A stretch of 33,066 bases of DNA, taken from positions 1 to 33,066 of the forward strand of contig JAIPEJ010000010.1 of assembly GCA_021737225.1 (NCBI GenBank). The letters are read 5' to 3'. Shown piece after piece: positions 15,027 to 22,995 of this stretch. Position numbers and translations under genes: made by a program. The notes beneath the pieces were generated by a model. The model did not search any database, was not told where the DNA came from, and saw only the letters and a list, made by a program, of their open reading frames with translations. Each line of letters begins with the position of its first letter. The stretch's first letter is position 1. The stretch is from Desulfobacteraceae bacterium (GTDB taxonomy: Bacteria; Desulfobacterota; Desulfobacteria; Desulfobacterales; Desulfosalsimonadaceae).

Positions 15027-16307
15027 CTACAGGCGCTGGATGAGGTAGATATATGCCGGCAGGCGGCAAAGCGTTTTCAATTCGTTAAATTTCGTCAGCA
15101 GACGGTTTTTATCGCCGATGTCTTCCAGGGGCGACAGGTAGGCCGCCCCCTTCGGGCAGAAGCGGTCCAGCCGGTTGCGGGTCAGTTCGATAATCGAGGA
15201 CAGGTGCGTTTCGGGCAGGCCCTCACCGATGACAAAGTTCGCCGTGATCTCGATATTCTGATATCGCCGGTTGACCTCCAGCATCCGGGCAAAGGCTTTT
15301 TCCACCTTTGCGGGGCTCAGGGGTTTGCGCAGCATCGACAGGGTCGGGCCGTCGCCGGATTCCAGTCCCAGGTTGATGTAGGTGTGGAAGGGAAGGCTGT
15401 TTAAGGCGTCAAAAAGGCCGTCATCCGCGCGCAGTATGGAGTCCGCACTGCCGAAGAGAAACATCCTGGGGTTCTTCATGACGGAGTTGTCCATTTCCAG
15501 GATTTCCCAGGCTTTTTCCGCGGCAAACAGCAGCATTTCCCGCCCGGCGTTAAGGGCATCATGCTGGCCCAGAAAGACCGCGTTGTAGTTGACCAGATCC
15601 CGGTCGTAGAAATTTTTCAGTGCCCGAAGCTGATCGGTCACGGATTGCCGGGAGCGGACCGAAAAACCCCGTCCGGTTTTCACGCGGCAGAATCCGCAGT
15701 TGTAGAGGCAGCCGTCCGCAACGGTCACGGGGATGATATCGTATTCCGCGTGCCGGGCGTCCGGCGGCAGCACGGAAACAATGCCGCCGATGATTTCATG
15801 AAGCTGTCGGCCCCGGGCTTCGAGCCTTTCCGGTGTCATCCGGCGGATGCGCCGGATAAAATCGGCCTGGTCCCTGTCAAGTCCGGTAAGGTCCAGTGCC
15901 TCGATTTGTCGGTACAGTCGGTGCCATGCGGCAAAGGCATCCCTGACCCCGGGTCTTTGGAACGCATCGCCGCCGAAAAGCGTGTTGGTCTGGTAGGGCA
16001 AACAGGGGATATAGTATTCCCCGGTGTAGTTGTACGCCCCGGAATAGCCGCCTGCGGAAAAATACTGCCAATCGTCTCCAGCGGTTCGCTTCAGCCATTC
16101 CGAAGCGGTCAGCCAGTCGCCGCTGCGGCCTTGTACCGTCTTGATCTCCGCGTTGCGGTTGAACTGGAAAATATAGTCCGGGGTGCGGATCTGCCCGTAG
16201 CAGCCGTAGCGCAGGGGGTAGCTGATCTTGGTATATTCCGTGGCCCCCTGCTTTTCGGCGATGATCTCCAGGTCGTTGTCGGCGATACGGGGGCGGTTTT
16301 TTGTCAT
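15027..16307 (-). CDS. Radical SAM protein (B12-independent-looking, function unknown)
   Basis: The 426 aa protein has the radical SAM cluster motif CxxxCxxC as VADGCLYNCGFCRVKTG near residue 200, unusually far from the N-terminus. Downstream, LFGSADSIL and YINLGLESGDGPTLSMLRKPLSP are the later strand motifs of the fold (Elp3/MiaB-like core). The 190-residue N-terminal region is of unknown fold and is rich in Tyr and aromatic residues (YSGAYNYTGEYYIPCLPYQTN). There is no signal peptide, so it is cytoplasmic. AGAGG precedes the ATG. The substrate cannot be read from the sequence. It follows the MTH938-domain gene after 38 bases and may share its transcript. Confidence 0.85.
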   Translation of the reverse strand: MTKNRPRIADNDLEIIAEKQGATEYTKISYPLRYGCYGQIRTPDYIFQFNRNAEIKTVQGRSGDWLTASEWLKRTAGDDWQYFSAGGYSGAYNYTGEYYIPCLPYQTNTLFGGDAFQRPGVRDAFAAWHRLYRQIEALDLTGLDRDQADFIRRIRRMTPERLEARGRQLHEIIGGIVSVLPPDARHAEYDIIPVTVADGCLYNCGFCRVKTGRGFSVRSRQSVTDQLRALKNFYDRDLVNYNAVFLGQHDALNAGREMLLFAAEKAWEILEMDNSVMKNPRMFLFGSADSILRADDGLFDALNSLPFHTYINLGLESGDGPTLSMLRKPLSPAKVEKAFARMLEVNRRYQNIEITANFVIGEGLPETHLSSIIELTRNRLDRFCPKGAAYLSPLEDIGDKNRLLTKFNELKTLCRLPAYIYLIQRL

Positions 16308-16345
16308 TGGAAGCGCCTCTTGCGCTAACGGGTCGCCGGCAAAGC

Positions 16346-16690
16346 CTAGCAGGTCAGGTGGAATCCGGCCGCCACATGCCGGTTTTCCTCGCGCAGCCGG
16401 TTGAATTCGGACACGGCCTCGGCCGTGGGCCTGGCAATCAGGCGGATGCCTTCTTTTTCAAGTTCCTCGGCCAGTCCGGTGTCCGGGACCATCTGGCCGG
16501 GACTGCCCTTGCCGAGCACAACGATCTCGGGCCGGGTTTCCAGGAGGTCGGATAAATCCTCCCGGCGTACCAGGTGCCCGGTTTTTCGTCGCCAGTCGGG
16601 TTTTACAGAGTCGTTGATGATTTTGACATCATTGCGGTATGTTTGACCGTTAATACGGATGCTGCCGAAACGGTAGTCCTCGATTCGCAT
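16346..16690 (-). CDS. MTH938 / AAMDC (DUF498) domain protein
   Basis: The 114 aa protein matches the Mth938-like fold: YRFGSIRINGQTYRNDVKI at the start, RPEIVVLGKGSPGQM in the middle, and GIRLIARPTAEAVSEFNRL towards the end. GGAGG lies seven bases before the ATG. The family is widespread, small and cytoplasmic, with no firmly established biochemical role; members are often found near redox or assembly genes. It sits between an unrecognised regulator-like gene and the radical SAM gene. Confidence 0.85.
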   Translation of the reverse strand: MRIEDYRFGSIRINGQTYRNDVKIINDSVKPDWRRKTGHLVRREDLSDLLETRPEIVVLGKGSPGQMVPDTGLAEELEKEGIRLIARPTAEAVSEFNRLREENRHVAAGFHLTC

Positions 16691-16738
16691 ACGTCCGCCT
16701 CCGTTGTTTGCCGGGCGGTCGCGCTTCGTGTTGCCGGC

Positions 16739-17338
16739 TTAAGAATGCTCGTTGGTGTCAATGCCTGCAAATCGGACAGTCAGGTTGACGTTGATATTCA
16801 GCCCGCCCTGGTTGGAAACCTCCTCAATCAGTCTGGCGATAAGAACCTGCAGCGTTTGATCCGGGCTCCCGATTTCAGCCGTGAACCTGGAACCCTGGGT
16901 GTGGCGCGCTTCAGATGCCGAAGCACTTGCAGGCTTTCGACCGCGTTTGGTGGGCTGCTTGATTGTCCGGTTTTTCAGGCGTAAGGACTTGATATGTTTT
17001 TTCAGTTCCGGGTGGTCGGCAATGAGTTGCTCCAGTGTATGCCGATTCTTGCCGGTCTTCCGGGTCAGGTCGTAGAGCGCCTCTGCCGGCAGTTCCGTTG
17101 CCTCCTGGACCAGGCTGTAAGTATATCCCTTGTGCGTCTTTTTCTTCTGGATGAAAAAACCCAGGTCGCATTTTTCGCTGTTGCTCAATTTGGCCAGGAT
17201 ACTGGCAATATCCTGGATCTTGATGCTTTTGCCGGAGTCCTCGGCGACTTTTCGGGTGATCTCCGGGCTGCGCAGCTCACGGCCCGTGTGCAGGGCGTCG
17301 ATGATGTATTCGCTGTTGGTCTTTTTTTCCCGTTCCAT
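16739..17338 (-). CDS. Unrecognised protein with winged-helix-like N-terminus and AT-hook-like patch
   Basis: The 199 aa protein has AGGAAA before its ATG. Residues 8-85 resemble a winged-helix fold (SEYIIDALHTGRELRSPEITRKV, then ILAKLSNSEKCDLGFFIQ and a beta wing KKTHKGYTYSL), although no family is recalled. Residues about 120-140 are basic, with TKRGRKPASAS resembling an AT-hook core. The C-terminal 60 residues are predicted mixed alpha/beta (LQVLIARLIEEV, then INVNLTVRF). A DNA-binding role is likely but inferred. It is transcribed divergently from the dehydratase operon across an AT-rich gap that contains a palindrome, so it may control itself or that operon. Confidence 0.6.
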   Translation of the reverse strand: MEREKKTNSEYIIDALHTGRELRSPEITRKVAEDSGKSIKIQDIASILAKLSNSEKCDLGFFIQKKKTHKGYTYSLVQEATELPAEALYDLTRKTGKNRHTLEQLIADHPELKKHIKSLRLKNRTIKQPTKRGRKPASASASEARHTQGSRFTAEIGSPDQTLQVLIARLIEEVSNQGGLNINVNLTVRFAGIDTNEHS

Positions 17339-17410
17339 GGGTATTTCCTTTGCATTTAAAGAGACTGCGGTATATCCGCCTTCGTCGAAAAATAAAAAAT
17401 TCCTAAAAAT

Positions 17411-17425
17411 ACGAACACCGTTCGT
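17411..17425. promoter_or_regulatory. 15-bp palindrome, candidate operator
   Basis: ACGAAC-ACC-GTTCGT is a perfect 6-bp inverted repeat with a 3-base spacer. It lies about 26 bases downstream of the leftward -10 candidate, a position suited to repression of the regulator-like gene. The form resembles operators of TetR-type or similar dimeric repressors, but no such repressor is encoded in the window. Confidence 0.45.
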
Positions 17426-17451
17426 TTGTCATACTTCTACATTCTGTTCTA

Positions 17452-17479
17452 TAAATAATACAACAAACCAAATTGTCAA
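17452..17479 (-). promoter_or_regulatory. Candidate promoter for the regulator-like gene
   Basis: On the minus strand a perfect TTGACA (17474-17479) is followed by TATTTA (17452-17457) at 16 bases, or ATTTAT at 17 bases. It lies about 115 bases upstream of the regulator-like start in AT-rich DNA. Confidence 0.5.
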
Positions 17480-17579
17480 GCAAATAGTGTTTTTATTTAC
17501 AATTGTTTAGCCGTTATTCTCGATTGGTTTTTTTATACGACCATTTTTTCGAGGCAGGCGGCCTTTTTATCGACTCGTA

Positions 17580-17601
17580 AAAGCGAGCAATCGCTCGTTT
17601 T
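17580..17601 (+). terminator. Hairpin followed by T-run, terminator-like
   Basis: AAAGCGAGC (17580-17588) pairs with GCTCGTTTT (17593-17601), a 9-bp stem with one G-T pair and the loop AATC, ending in four Ts. It lies just upstream of the rightward -35 box, so it could insulate the dehydratase promoter from read-through or serve as a regulator site. Confidence 0.4.
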
Positions 17602-17605
17602 CCCC

Positions 17606-17635
17606 TTGACAGGTCTTTGCCGGCCGGAGTATGAA
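17606..17635 (+). promoter_or_regulatory. Candidate promoter for the dehydratase operon
   Basis: A perfect TTGACA (17606-17611) is followed after 18 bases by TATGAA (17630-17635). The first gene starts 73 bases downstream. The -10 box matches consensus at four of six positions. Confidence 0.45.
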
Positions 17636-17708
17636 CGGGACGAGGATCTGTCTGCGAAAGGGATCCTTAAAAACATGACCCAATCGTCACCCCTGTGAGG
17701 AATTGCCG

Positions 17709-18839
17709 ATGAATCCAATAGACCGGTTCCAATCCGTCTGGCACGACCCGAATGATTACGCCCGAAAGCGCAAGCAGCAAACCGGTCGGAAAATTCTCGG
17801 TTACTTCTGTTCTTATGCGCCCGAGGAATTGATCCATGCCGCAGGCCTGTGGCCGTTTCGCCTGCTGGGCACAAGGGGGGAGGTGCGGATGGCGGACACG
17901 CATCTTCAGTCTTATTGCTGCTCACTGGTGCGGGGCGGGCTGGAAGCGGCGTTAAACGGCAGCCTGGATTTCCTGGACGGCGCGGTCTTCCCCCACACCT
18001 GCGATTCCATACAGCGCCTTTCAGACATCTGGCGATTGAATGCCGGGTTTGCCCATCATTTTGACGCGGTGCTGCCGGTCCGGCTTGATTCCCCGAGCGC
18101 CCGGCAGTACATGATCGACGTGTTAAATGAATTCCGGCAGGAGCTGGCCGACGCCTTTGGCACGGAAATATCTGATGACGCGGTCTGGCAGGCCATCGGT
18201 GACTACAACCGGATCCGGGAAAAGCTCAGAACCCTTTATGAGCTGCGCAGCCGTGCGCCCGGCCTGTTTGATCCGTCCACGGTCCACCGGATCATGACCG
18301 CCGCCATGGTCATGGAACGCCGGGAATTTTTCGAGCAGATCAACGCGTTTCTCGAGGGCGTGGATCCGGATGCCGCCGGTCTGGGGGATACCGGGCGCAA
18401 GCGGGTGGTTCTCTCCGGGGGCATTTGCACCCATCCGGATATATATGAGCTGCTGGCAAGGGCCGGGGCGGACGTGGTCTGGGATGATTTGTGCACCGGG
18501 GCCCGGTATTTCGAGGGGCGCATTGCCGAAGACGGCCCCGATCCCGTGGCGGCACTGGCTGACCGGTACATGGAGCGCACCGTGTGTCCGGCCAAACACC
18601 GGGATACTACGGCCCGGGCCCGGGCGCTGGTGGATATGGTCCGGCAGCAGCAGGCCGGGGGCGTGATTTTTCTTCTGCTCAAGTTCTGTGATCCGCATGC
18701 CTTTGATTACCCGTACCTTAAGAAATTTCTGGATGAAGCGGGGATACCGAGCCTGCTGCTGGAAATCGAGGAGCAGCCGCCGCCCGAAGGGCAGTTGATG
18801 ACCCGTTTTGAAACTTTCGTGGATATGCTCTCGGATTGA
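17709..18839 (+). CDS. 2-hydroxyacyl-CoA dehydratase / benzoyl-CoA reductase family subunit (first)
   Basis: The 376 aa protein starts at ATG 17709 with GAGGA upstream; the track start two codons earlier is a TTG. It has the family blocks GYFCSYAPEELIHAAGLWP, SYCCSLVRGGLEA, FPHTCDSIQRL, DDLCTGARYFEG and LKFCDPHAFDYPYLKKFL. Candidate [4Fe-4S] ligands are C34, C70 or C71, and C98, with C327 also conserved. Enzymes of this family use an electron injected by an ATP-driven activator to dehydrate 2-hydroxyacyl-CoA or to reduce aromatic acyl-CoA. The substrate here is unknown: no CoA ligase, CoA transferase or ferredoxin gene is adjacent. A homologous partner subunit follows after 61 bases. Confidence 0.88.
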   Translation: MNPIDRFQSVWHDPNDYARKRKQQTGRKILGYFCSYAPEELIHAAGLWPFRLLGTRGEVRMADTHLQSYCCSLVRGGLEAALNGSLDFLDGAVFPHTCDSIQRLSDIWRLNAGFAHHFDAVLPVRLDSPSARQYMIDVLNEFRQELADAFGTEISDDAVWQAIGDYNRIREKLRTLYELRSRAPGLFDPSTVHRIMTAAMVMERREFFEQINAFLEGVDPDAAGLGDTGRKRVVLSGGICTHPDIYELLARAGADVVWDDLCTGARYFEGRIAEDGPDPVAALADRYMERTVCPAKHRDTTARARALVDMVRQQQAGGVIFLLLKFCDPHAFDYPYLKKFLDEAGIPSLLLEIEEQPPPEGQLMTRFETFVDMLSD

Positions 18840-18900
18840 AAGTCCTGAGAGCCGCACTTCAGGCGAAACCTTGAGCGCGTGACATACCGGAGGCCGATTC

Positions 18901-20139
18901 ATGGCGGAAAACGAAAAAAAACATGATCCCGAAAAGGAAAAGCGAAAGATCCAGACGGTTTCCCGGATGAAGGAGATCATGACCGATTATTACATCGAGG
19001 CCAAGGGCGCCCGGGAAAACGGGCGAAAAGTGGCCTGGATCACCAGCGGCGGACCGGTGGAGCCCCTGATTGCCATGGATGTGATTCCGGTGTACCCGGA
19101 AAATCACGGCGCTATGATCGGGGCCTCCAAAATGGGGGCACAGCTCTGCGAACGGGCCGAGGAGATGGGGTATTCCCGGGACCTGTGTTCATACGCCCGG
19201 GCCGATATCGGCGATGCGGTTGCCAAAACCGGCCCCATCGGCGGCCTTCCGGAGCCCGACATGCTGGTTTGCTGCAACAACATCTGCGGCACCGTGCTCA
19301 AGTGGTACGAGACCGCCGCCCGGTTTTTCAACGTGCCACTGTTTATCCTGGACACGCCGTTTATTCACCGGGAATTTACGGACTCGGCACGAAAATACGT
19401 GCTTTCCCAGATTTACGAATACATTTCGTTTCTGGAAACCCACTGCGGCAGGAAAATGGATTATGAGCACATGGAGGAAGTGGGCCGGCTTTCGGTGGAA
19501 GCCACGCAGCTCTGGCAGTCCGTGCTTGACACCTGCGCGCACAAGCCGGCGCCCATGACCGCGTTTGACGCCTTTTTTCACCTGGCCCTGATCGTCACCC
19601 TGCGGGGCACCCAGGTGACCGTGGACTACTACCGGCAATTGCTCGACGAATTAAACGACCGCATCGACCGGGGCATTGCCATGGTCCCCAATGAAAAGTA
19701 CCGGCTGCTGTGGGACAACCTGCCGGTCTGGTACCGTACCCGGTGGCTTTCGGATAAGTTTGCCGGCCATGATGCCGCACTGGTGGCCGATACCTATACT
19801 TCGGCCTGGAGCGGGATGCTGCCGGATATCACCGGACAGACGTTTCTCGAGGCCATGAGCGAAACCTACACCAAGGTTTATATCAATATTTCCATTGACC
19901 GGATGTTTGACATCGTGGCCGGCATGATCCGAAAATATGACGTGGACGGCATGGTGATGCATTCCAACCGGAGCTGTAAGCCCTATTCGCTGGGGCAGTA
20001 TGATCTTCGCCAGATGATCATGGACCGGCTCGGCGTGCCTACCCTGATCATCGAGGCCGACATGGTCGATGAGCGCAGTTTTTCGGAAAGCCAGATTGAC
20101 ACCCGGATTGATGCGTTCATGGAGACGCTCAAGGCATGA
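18901..20139 (+). CDS. 2-hydroxyacyl-CoA dehydratase / benzoyl-CoA reductase family subunit (second, BcrB-like)
   Basis: The 412 aa protein has CGGAGG before its ATG. It contains WITSGGPVEPLIAM, IPVYPENHGAM, SRDLCSYARADIG, CCNNICGTVLKWYE and MHSNRSCKPYSLGQYDLRQ, blocks I associate with the BcrB-like branch of the family. The cysteine found in the first subunit in GYFCSYAPEE is missing here (the aligned stretch is WITSGGPVEP), while C96, C124/C125/C129 and the Cys of RSCKPYS remain. The two subunits are therefore unequal and probably form a heterodimer. A charged 20-residue N-terminal extension is present. The stop TGA sits exactly at the left edge of a palindromic insertion. Confidence 0.88.
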   Translation: MAENEKKHDPEKEKRKIQTVSRMKEIMTDYYIEAKGARENGRKVAWITSGGPVEPLIAMDVIPVYPENHGAMIGASKMGAQLCERAEEMGYSRDLCSYARADIGDAVAKTGPIGGLPEPDMLVCCNNICGTVLKWYETAARFFNVPLFILDTPFIHREFTDSARKYVLSQIYEYISFLETHCGRKMDYEHMEEVGRLSVEATQLWQSVLDTCAHKPAPMTAFDAFFHLALIVTLRGTQVTVDYYRQLLDELNDRIDRGIAMVPNEKYRLLWDNLPVWYRTRWLSDKFAGHDAALVADTYTSAWSGMLPDITGQTFLEAMSETYTKVYINISIDRMFDIVAGMIRKYDVDGMVMHSNRSCKPYSLGQYDLRQMIMDRLGVPTLIIEADMVDERSFSESQIDTRIDAFMETLKA

Positions 20140-20140
20140 T
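20129..20140 (+). repeat. 12-bp direct repeat, left copy (target-site duplication candidate)
   Basis: TCAAGGCATGAT here is repeated exactly at 20289-20300, flanking the palindromic element. The left copy contains the TGA stop of the second dehydratase subunit; the right copy contains the ATG of the activator. Confidence 0.75.
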
Positions 20141-20290
20141 GGCACCGTAAAAAGTCCAATGTCTGCGTTACGCGCAATTTCTCAGAATTTCATCACGCCA
20201 GCGGCGTGACTGCATTCTTCGAAATTGCGCAAGCCTTGATCTTGAACTTTTTACGGCACCATCTAAAATCAGACTTTTTACGAGTGCATC
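20138..20290. mobile_element. MITE-like palindromic element between dehydratase and activator genes
   Basis: The roughly 150-bp element has imperfect terminal inverted repeats: GATGGCACCGTAAAAAGTC at 20138-20156 and GACTTTTTACGAGTGCATC at 20272-20290. An additional internal arm, ACTTTTTACGGCACCATC, ends at 20263. The interior is a long imperfect palindrome centred on a perfect hairpin TCACGCC-AGC-GGCGTGA (20193-20209), with matching GCGCAATTTC / GAAATTGCGC arms. It encodes nothing. Direct repeats flank it. It looks like a non-autonomous transposon or REP-like element mobilised by a transposase elsewhere. Exact ends are uncertain by a few bases because the terminal GAT/ATC overlaps the duplicated target. 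Confidence 0.7.
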
Positions 20291-20300
20291 AAGGCATGAT
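20289..20300 (+). repeat. 12-bp direct repeat, right copy (target-site duplication candidate)
   Basis: This is the exact second copy of TCAAGGCATGAT. It supplies the ATG (20296) of the activator gene. Confidence 0.75.
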
Positions 20301-21075
20301 TACCGCAGGCATCGATATTGGATCCATCACCGCCAAGGCGGCGTTAATTGAGGACAATCGGCTCTTGGGCACCCGGCTGCAGTTTACCGGCTACAATGCG
20401 CAGAAGGCCGGCAAAGCCGTGCTCGAAGAGCTGATTGCGCAAACCGGCGTGCAGCGGGAACAGATCGCCCTGGTCGTGTCCACGGGATACGGCAGAAACA
20501 GCGTGGATTTCGCGGACAAGGCCATTACCGAGATCACCTGTCACGGCGCCGGCGCCCATTTCATCGACCCGGAGACGCGTTTTGTCATTGACGTGGGCGG
20601 GCAGGACAGCAAGGTGATCAAGATCGACGCGGCCGGAAAGGTACTTGATTTTGCCATGAATGACAAGTGCGCCGCGGGCACGGGCCGGTTTCTGGAGGTC
20701 ATGGCCCGGGCCATGGAAGCCGATCTCGACGATTTCGGCGAAATTTCGGCAAGGGCGGGTAATCCCGCCAGCATCAGCAGTATCTGCACGGTGTTTGCCG
20801 AATCCGAGGTGATTTCCCTGATTTCCAAGGGAGAGACCCGCGAGAACATGATCGCGGGAATCCACGAATCAGTGGCCTCCCGGATCTCTGCCATGGCCCG
20901 GCGGGTGGGCGTTACCGAGCCCGTCATGATGACCGGCGGCGTGGCCAGAAATCCGGGCGTGGTCCGGGCGCTGGGGAAAAAACTGCGCGTTGAAATCCGG
21001 GTATCCCCCCACGCCCAGTTAAACGGCGCCATCGGCGCGGCCCTGCTTGCCGCGCGCATGCAGCAGGCGGCCTGA
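20296..21075 (+). CDS. ATP-dependent activator of 2-hydroxyacyl-CoA dehydratase (HgdC/BadF-type ATPase)
   Basis: The 259 aa protein starts at ATG 20296; the track start at 20206 reads through the palindromic insert and is rejected. It has the ASKHA ATPase blocks AGIDIGSITAKAAL, VSTGYGRNSVDFADK, FVIDVGGQDSKVIKID and MMTGGVARNPGVVRAL. C125 (DKCAAGTGR) and C164 (SSICTVFAESE) are the [4Fe-4S] ligands, which bridge a homodimer in HgdC. It injects one low-potential electron into the dehydratase per ATP-driven conformational change. Its former ribosome site GGAGA (20121-20125) is now about 170 bases upstream, and no clear replacement lies before the present ATG. Confidence 0.93.
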   Translation: MITAGIDIGSITAKAALIEDNRLLGTRLQFTGYNAQKAGKAVLEELIAQTGVQREQIALVVSTGYGRNSVDFADKAITEITCHGAGAHFIDPETRFVIDVGGQDSKVIKIDAAGKVLDFAMNDKCAAGTGRFLEVMARAMEADLDDFGEISARAGNPASISSICTVFAESEVISLISKGETRENMIAGIHESVASRISAMARRVGVTEPVMMTGGVARNPGVVRALGKKLRVEIRVSPHAQLNGAIGAALLAARMQQAA

Positions 21076-21182
21076 GCGTGGCCCCTTTGATCGTCTCCCG
21101 GGATTTTATGTAAAAACACCAATATGCCGGAAACGGTTTTTTCCCCTGGTAGCGATACTCCGGGGGTGGCTGCGGTTTTTGC

Positions 21183-21210
21183 TTGACATTTCATACGAAA
21201 TTGGTAGGAA
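21183..21210 (+). promoter_or_regulatory. Candidate promoter and inverted repeat upstream of the hmc operon
   Basis: TTGACA (21183-21188) is followed after 16 bases by TAGGAA (21205-21210). The -10 region is embedded in AAATT-ggtagg-AATTT (21198-21213), an inverted repeat that could be an operator overlapping the promoter. hmcA begins 79 bases downstream. The 213-base gap before hmcA holds no ORF. Confidence 0.45.
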
Positions 21211-21288
21211 TTTTAGAACTTCCGGCTTCAACGATGACAGTGCCCGGATAGGCGGCCGGATCATTGAGGCGACAAAAAGGTTGAGAAT

Positions 21289-22947
21289 ATGCCAGATCAC
21301 GTATTCTGGCGGCTGGGCAAAGCCGGTTTGCTGGCCGCCTTTTTTATGATGTTCGTGTGGGTCCTGTTTGCAAACGGATCCGGAGGCAACACAGCTGAAC
21401 AAAATCCGGACATTCCGGCAAACCGTGCAGATTCCCTGGAACTCCGGATTTATGAGAATGGCAAAACCCACCAGATGCCGCCCGCGATATTTATGCATGA
21501 CCGGCACACCCGTGCGTTAAAAGACCGGGATTGCAGTGCCTGCCACGAAGAAGCCGATGAAGGGGCCGGGGATGCCCTGGCCTTTGCATTCAAGGATATT
21601 CAGGATCTTTCCCCGGCGACGGCAAAAGAGCGGTACCATACCGAATGTATCGGCTGCCACAAGGACCGGGCCGGCAAATCTGAAAAAACCGGTCCGCTGG
21701 TGGAAAACTGCCGGGGCTGCCATCAGCCCCCATCCGATGCCAGGCCGCAGCGAAAACAGATTTCATTTGACCGGTCCCTGCATTTCAAGCACGAAAGCGC
21801 CGAGCCCATCACCTACCAGCCGGAAAAAAGTGATGACAATTGTGGCGCCTGCCATCATGTCTATGACGAGCAGGCCGAAGAGCTGATCTACAAGGAAGGC
21901 GAGGAGGGCTCCTGCCGCTACTGCCACAAGCCGCAGCGGGTCGATGACACGCGTTCCTTCCGAAACGCCGTGCATGATGACTGTGTTAACTGCCATCGCC
22001 GGTTCAAGAAAGATGACATCAAGGCCGGCCCGGTGGAATGCCGGGGATGCCACAGTGCCGAGGGCCTTGCCGAAATTGAAAAGATCCGGGACGTGCCGCG
22101 CCTTGAGCGCGGGCAGCCGGATGCACGGATCATGGCAGACTGGCTTGCAGCCGCCGGGGAATCCGGCGAAATGCCCGCCCAGTACATGAAGGCGGCGGCC
22201 TTTGACCATCTGCAGCATGAAAATGCGGCCGCGGAGACCTGCCGCAAATGCCACCACGAATCCCTGGAAGCATGCCGCGAGTGTCACAAAAGAAAGGGCG
22301 ACGAGGCGGGCGGCTTTGTCTCCCTGGAGCGGGCCATGCACGCCATGGACTCGGAGAGAAGCTGCACGGGCTGCCACAAGGATCAGAATGCGGTCGGCGA
22401 GTGCGCAGGATGCCACGCGCAGATGCCGGAAGCCCGTTTTGCCGGCCTGGACTGTGAAGCCTGCCATGCACTGGGCGCCGAGCGGTTAAAGCCACTGTCG
22501 ATGGGAGACGAGGAGAAAAAAGCCGTTGCCGAATCCGCAGTGAAGGCCCGGCCGGACCGGGTCCAAACCGTGGATGCGGACAAGATTCCGGAAAAAGTGG
22601 AAATCGATGCCATGGTGGATGAATACCAGGCCGCGCAAATGCCCCATCGCAAGATCGTGCAGACCCTGGTCGATAAGATCGGTGATAACTCGCTGGCTGC
22701 CGTGTTTCACAAAGAAGCGCAAACCCTGTGCACGGGGTGCCACCACAACAGTCCGCCGAGCCTGAATCCGCCGAAGTGCGCAAGCTGCCATACCGCAGCC
22801 GCCAATGCTTTCTCCGGATCGAACCGGCCCGGACTGAAGGCGGCCTATCACGGTCAATGCATCGAATGCCACGAGCAGATGGGCCTGGAAGAGCCGGCGG
22901 CCACCGATTGCACGGCGTGCCATGAAGAACGCAACGAAAATGGATAG
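21289..22947 (+). CDS. hmcA: HmcA, 16-heme high-molecular-weight cytochrome c
   Basis: The 552 aa protein begins with an uncleaved-anchor or signal-like segment (residues about 9-28) and carries exactly sixteen CxxCH motifs, the number found in Desulfovibrio HmcA. The motifs are spread along the whole chain, with a heme-free stretch of about 90 residues between motifs 12 and 13 (VDADKIPEKVEIDAMVDEYQ region). HmcA is the periplasmic electron collector of the Hmc complex and takes electrons from cytochrome c3 and hydrogenases. An AAGG ribosome site lies before the ATG. It is the first gene of a complete hmcA-F set. Confidence 0.95.
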   Translation: MPDHVFWRLGKAGLLAAFFMMFVWVLFANGSGGNTAEQNPDIPANRADSLELRIYENGKTHQMPPAIFMHDRHTRALKDRDCSACHEEADEGAGDALAFAFKDIQDLSPATAKERYHTECIGCHKDRAGKSEKTGPLVENCRGCHQPPSDARPQRKQISFDRSLHFKHESAEPITYQPEKSDDNCGACHHVYDEQAEELIYKEGEEGSCRYCHKPQRVDDTRSFRNAVHDDCVNCHRRFKKDDIKAGPVECRGCHSAEGLAEIEKIRDVPRLERGQPDARIMADWLAAAGESGEMPAQYMKAAAFDHLQHENAAAETCRKCHHESLEACRECHKRKGDEAGGFVSLERAMHAMDSERSCTGCHKDQNAVGECAGCHAQMPEARFAGLDCEACHALGAERLKPLSMGDEEKKAVAESAVKARPDRVQTVDADKIPEKVEIDAMVDEYQAAQMPHRKIVQTLVDKIGDNSLAAVFHKEAQTLCTGCHHNSPPSLNPPKCASCHTAAANAFSGSNRPGLKAAYHGQCIECHEQMGLEEPAATDCTACHEERNENG

Positions 22948-22995
22948 CCGATGCCCCGGCAACGGGGTGTCAACGCAATAGACAAAGAGGAGACT

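Larger units (their letters stand above)
17339..17708. other. AT-rich divergent intergenic region
   Basis: This 370-base gap between the divergent regulator-like gene and the dehydratase operon contains no credible ORF. The part from 17380 to 17560 is far richer in A and T than its surroundings, with several T-runs. It holds a leftward promoter candidate, a 15-bp palindrome, a terminator-like hairpin and a rightward promoter candidate, each listed separately. Confidence 0.7.

Noticed and set aside
15561-16328. 255-aa plus-strand ORF
   Set aside because: It is antisense to the radical SAM gene, which has a clear CxxxCxxC motif and a ribosome site.
20206-20295. N-terminal extension of the activator in the ORF track
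   Set aside because: These 30 codons are read through the palindromic insert; the conserved protein starts at MITAGIDIG.
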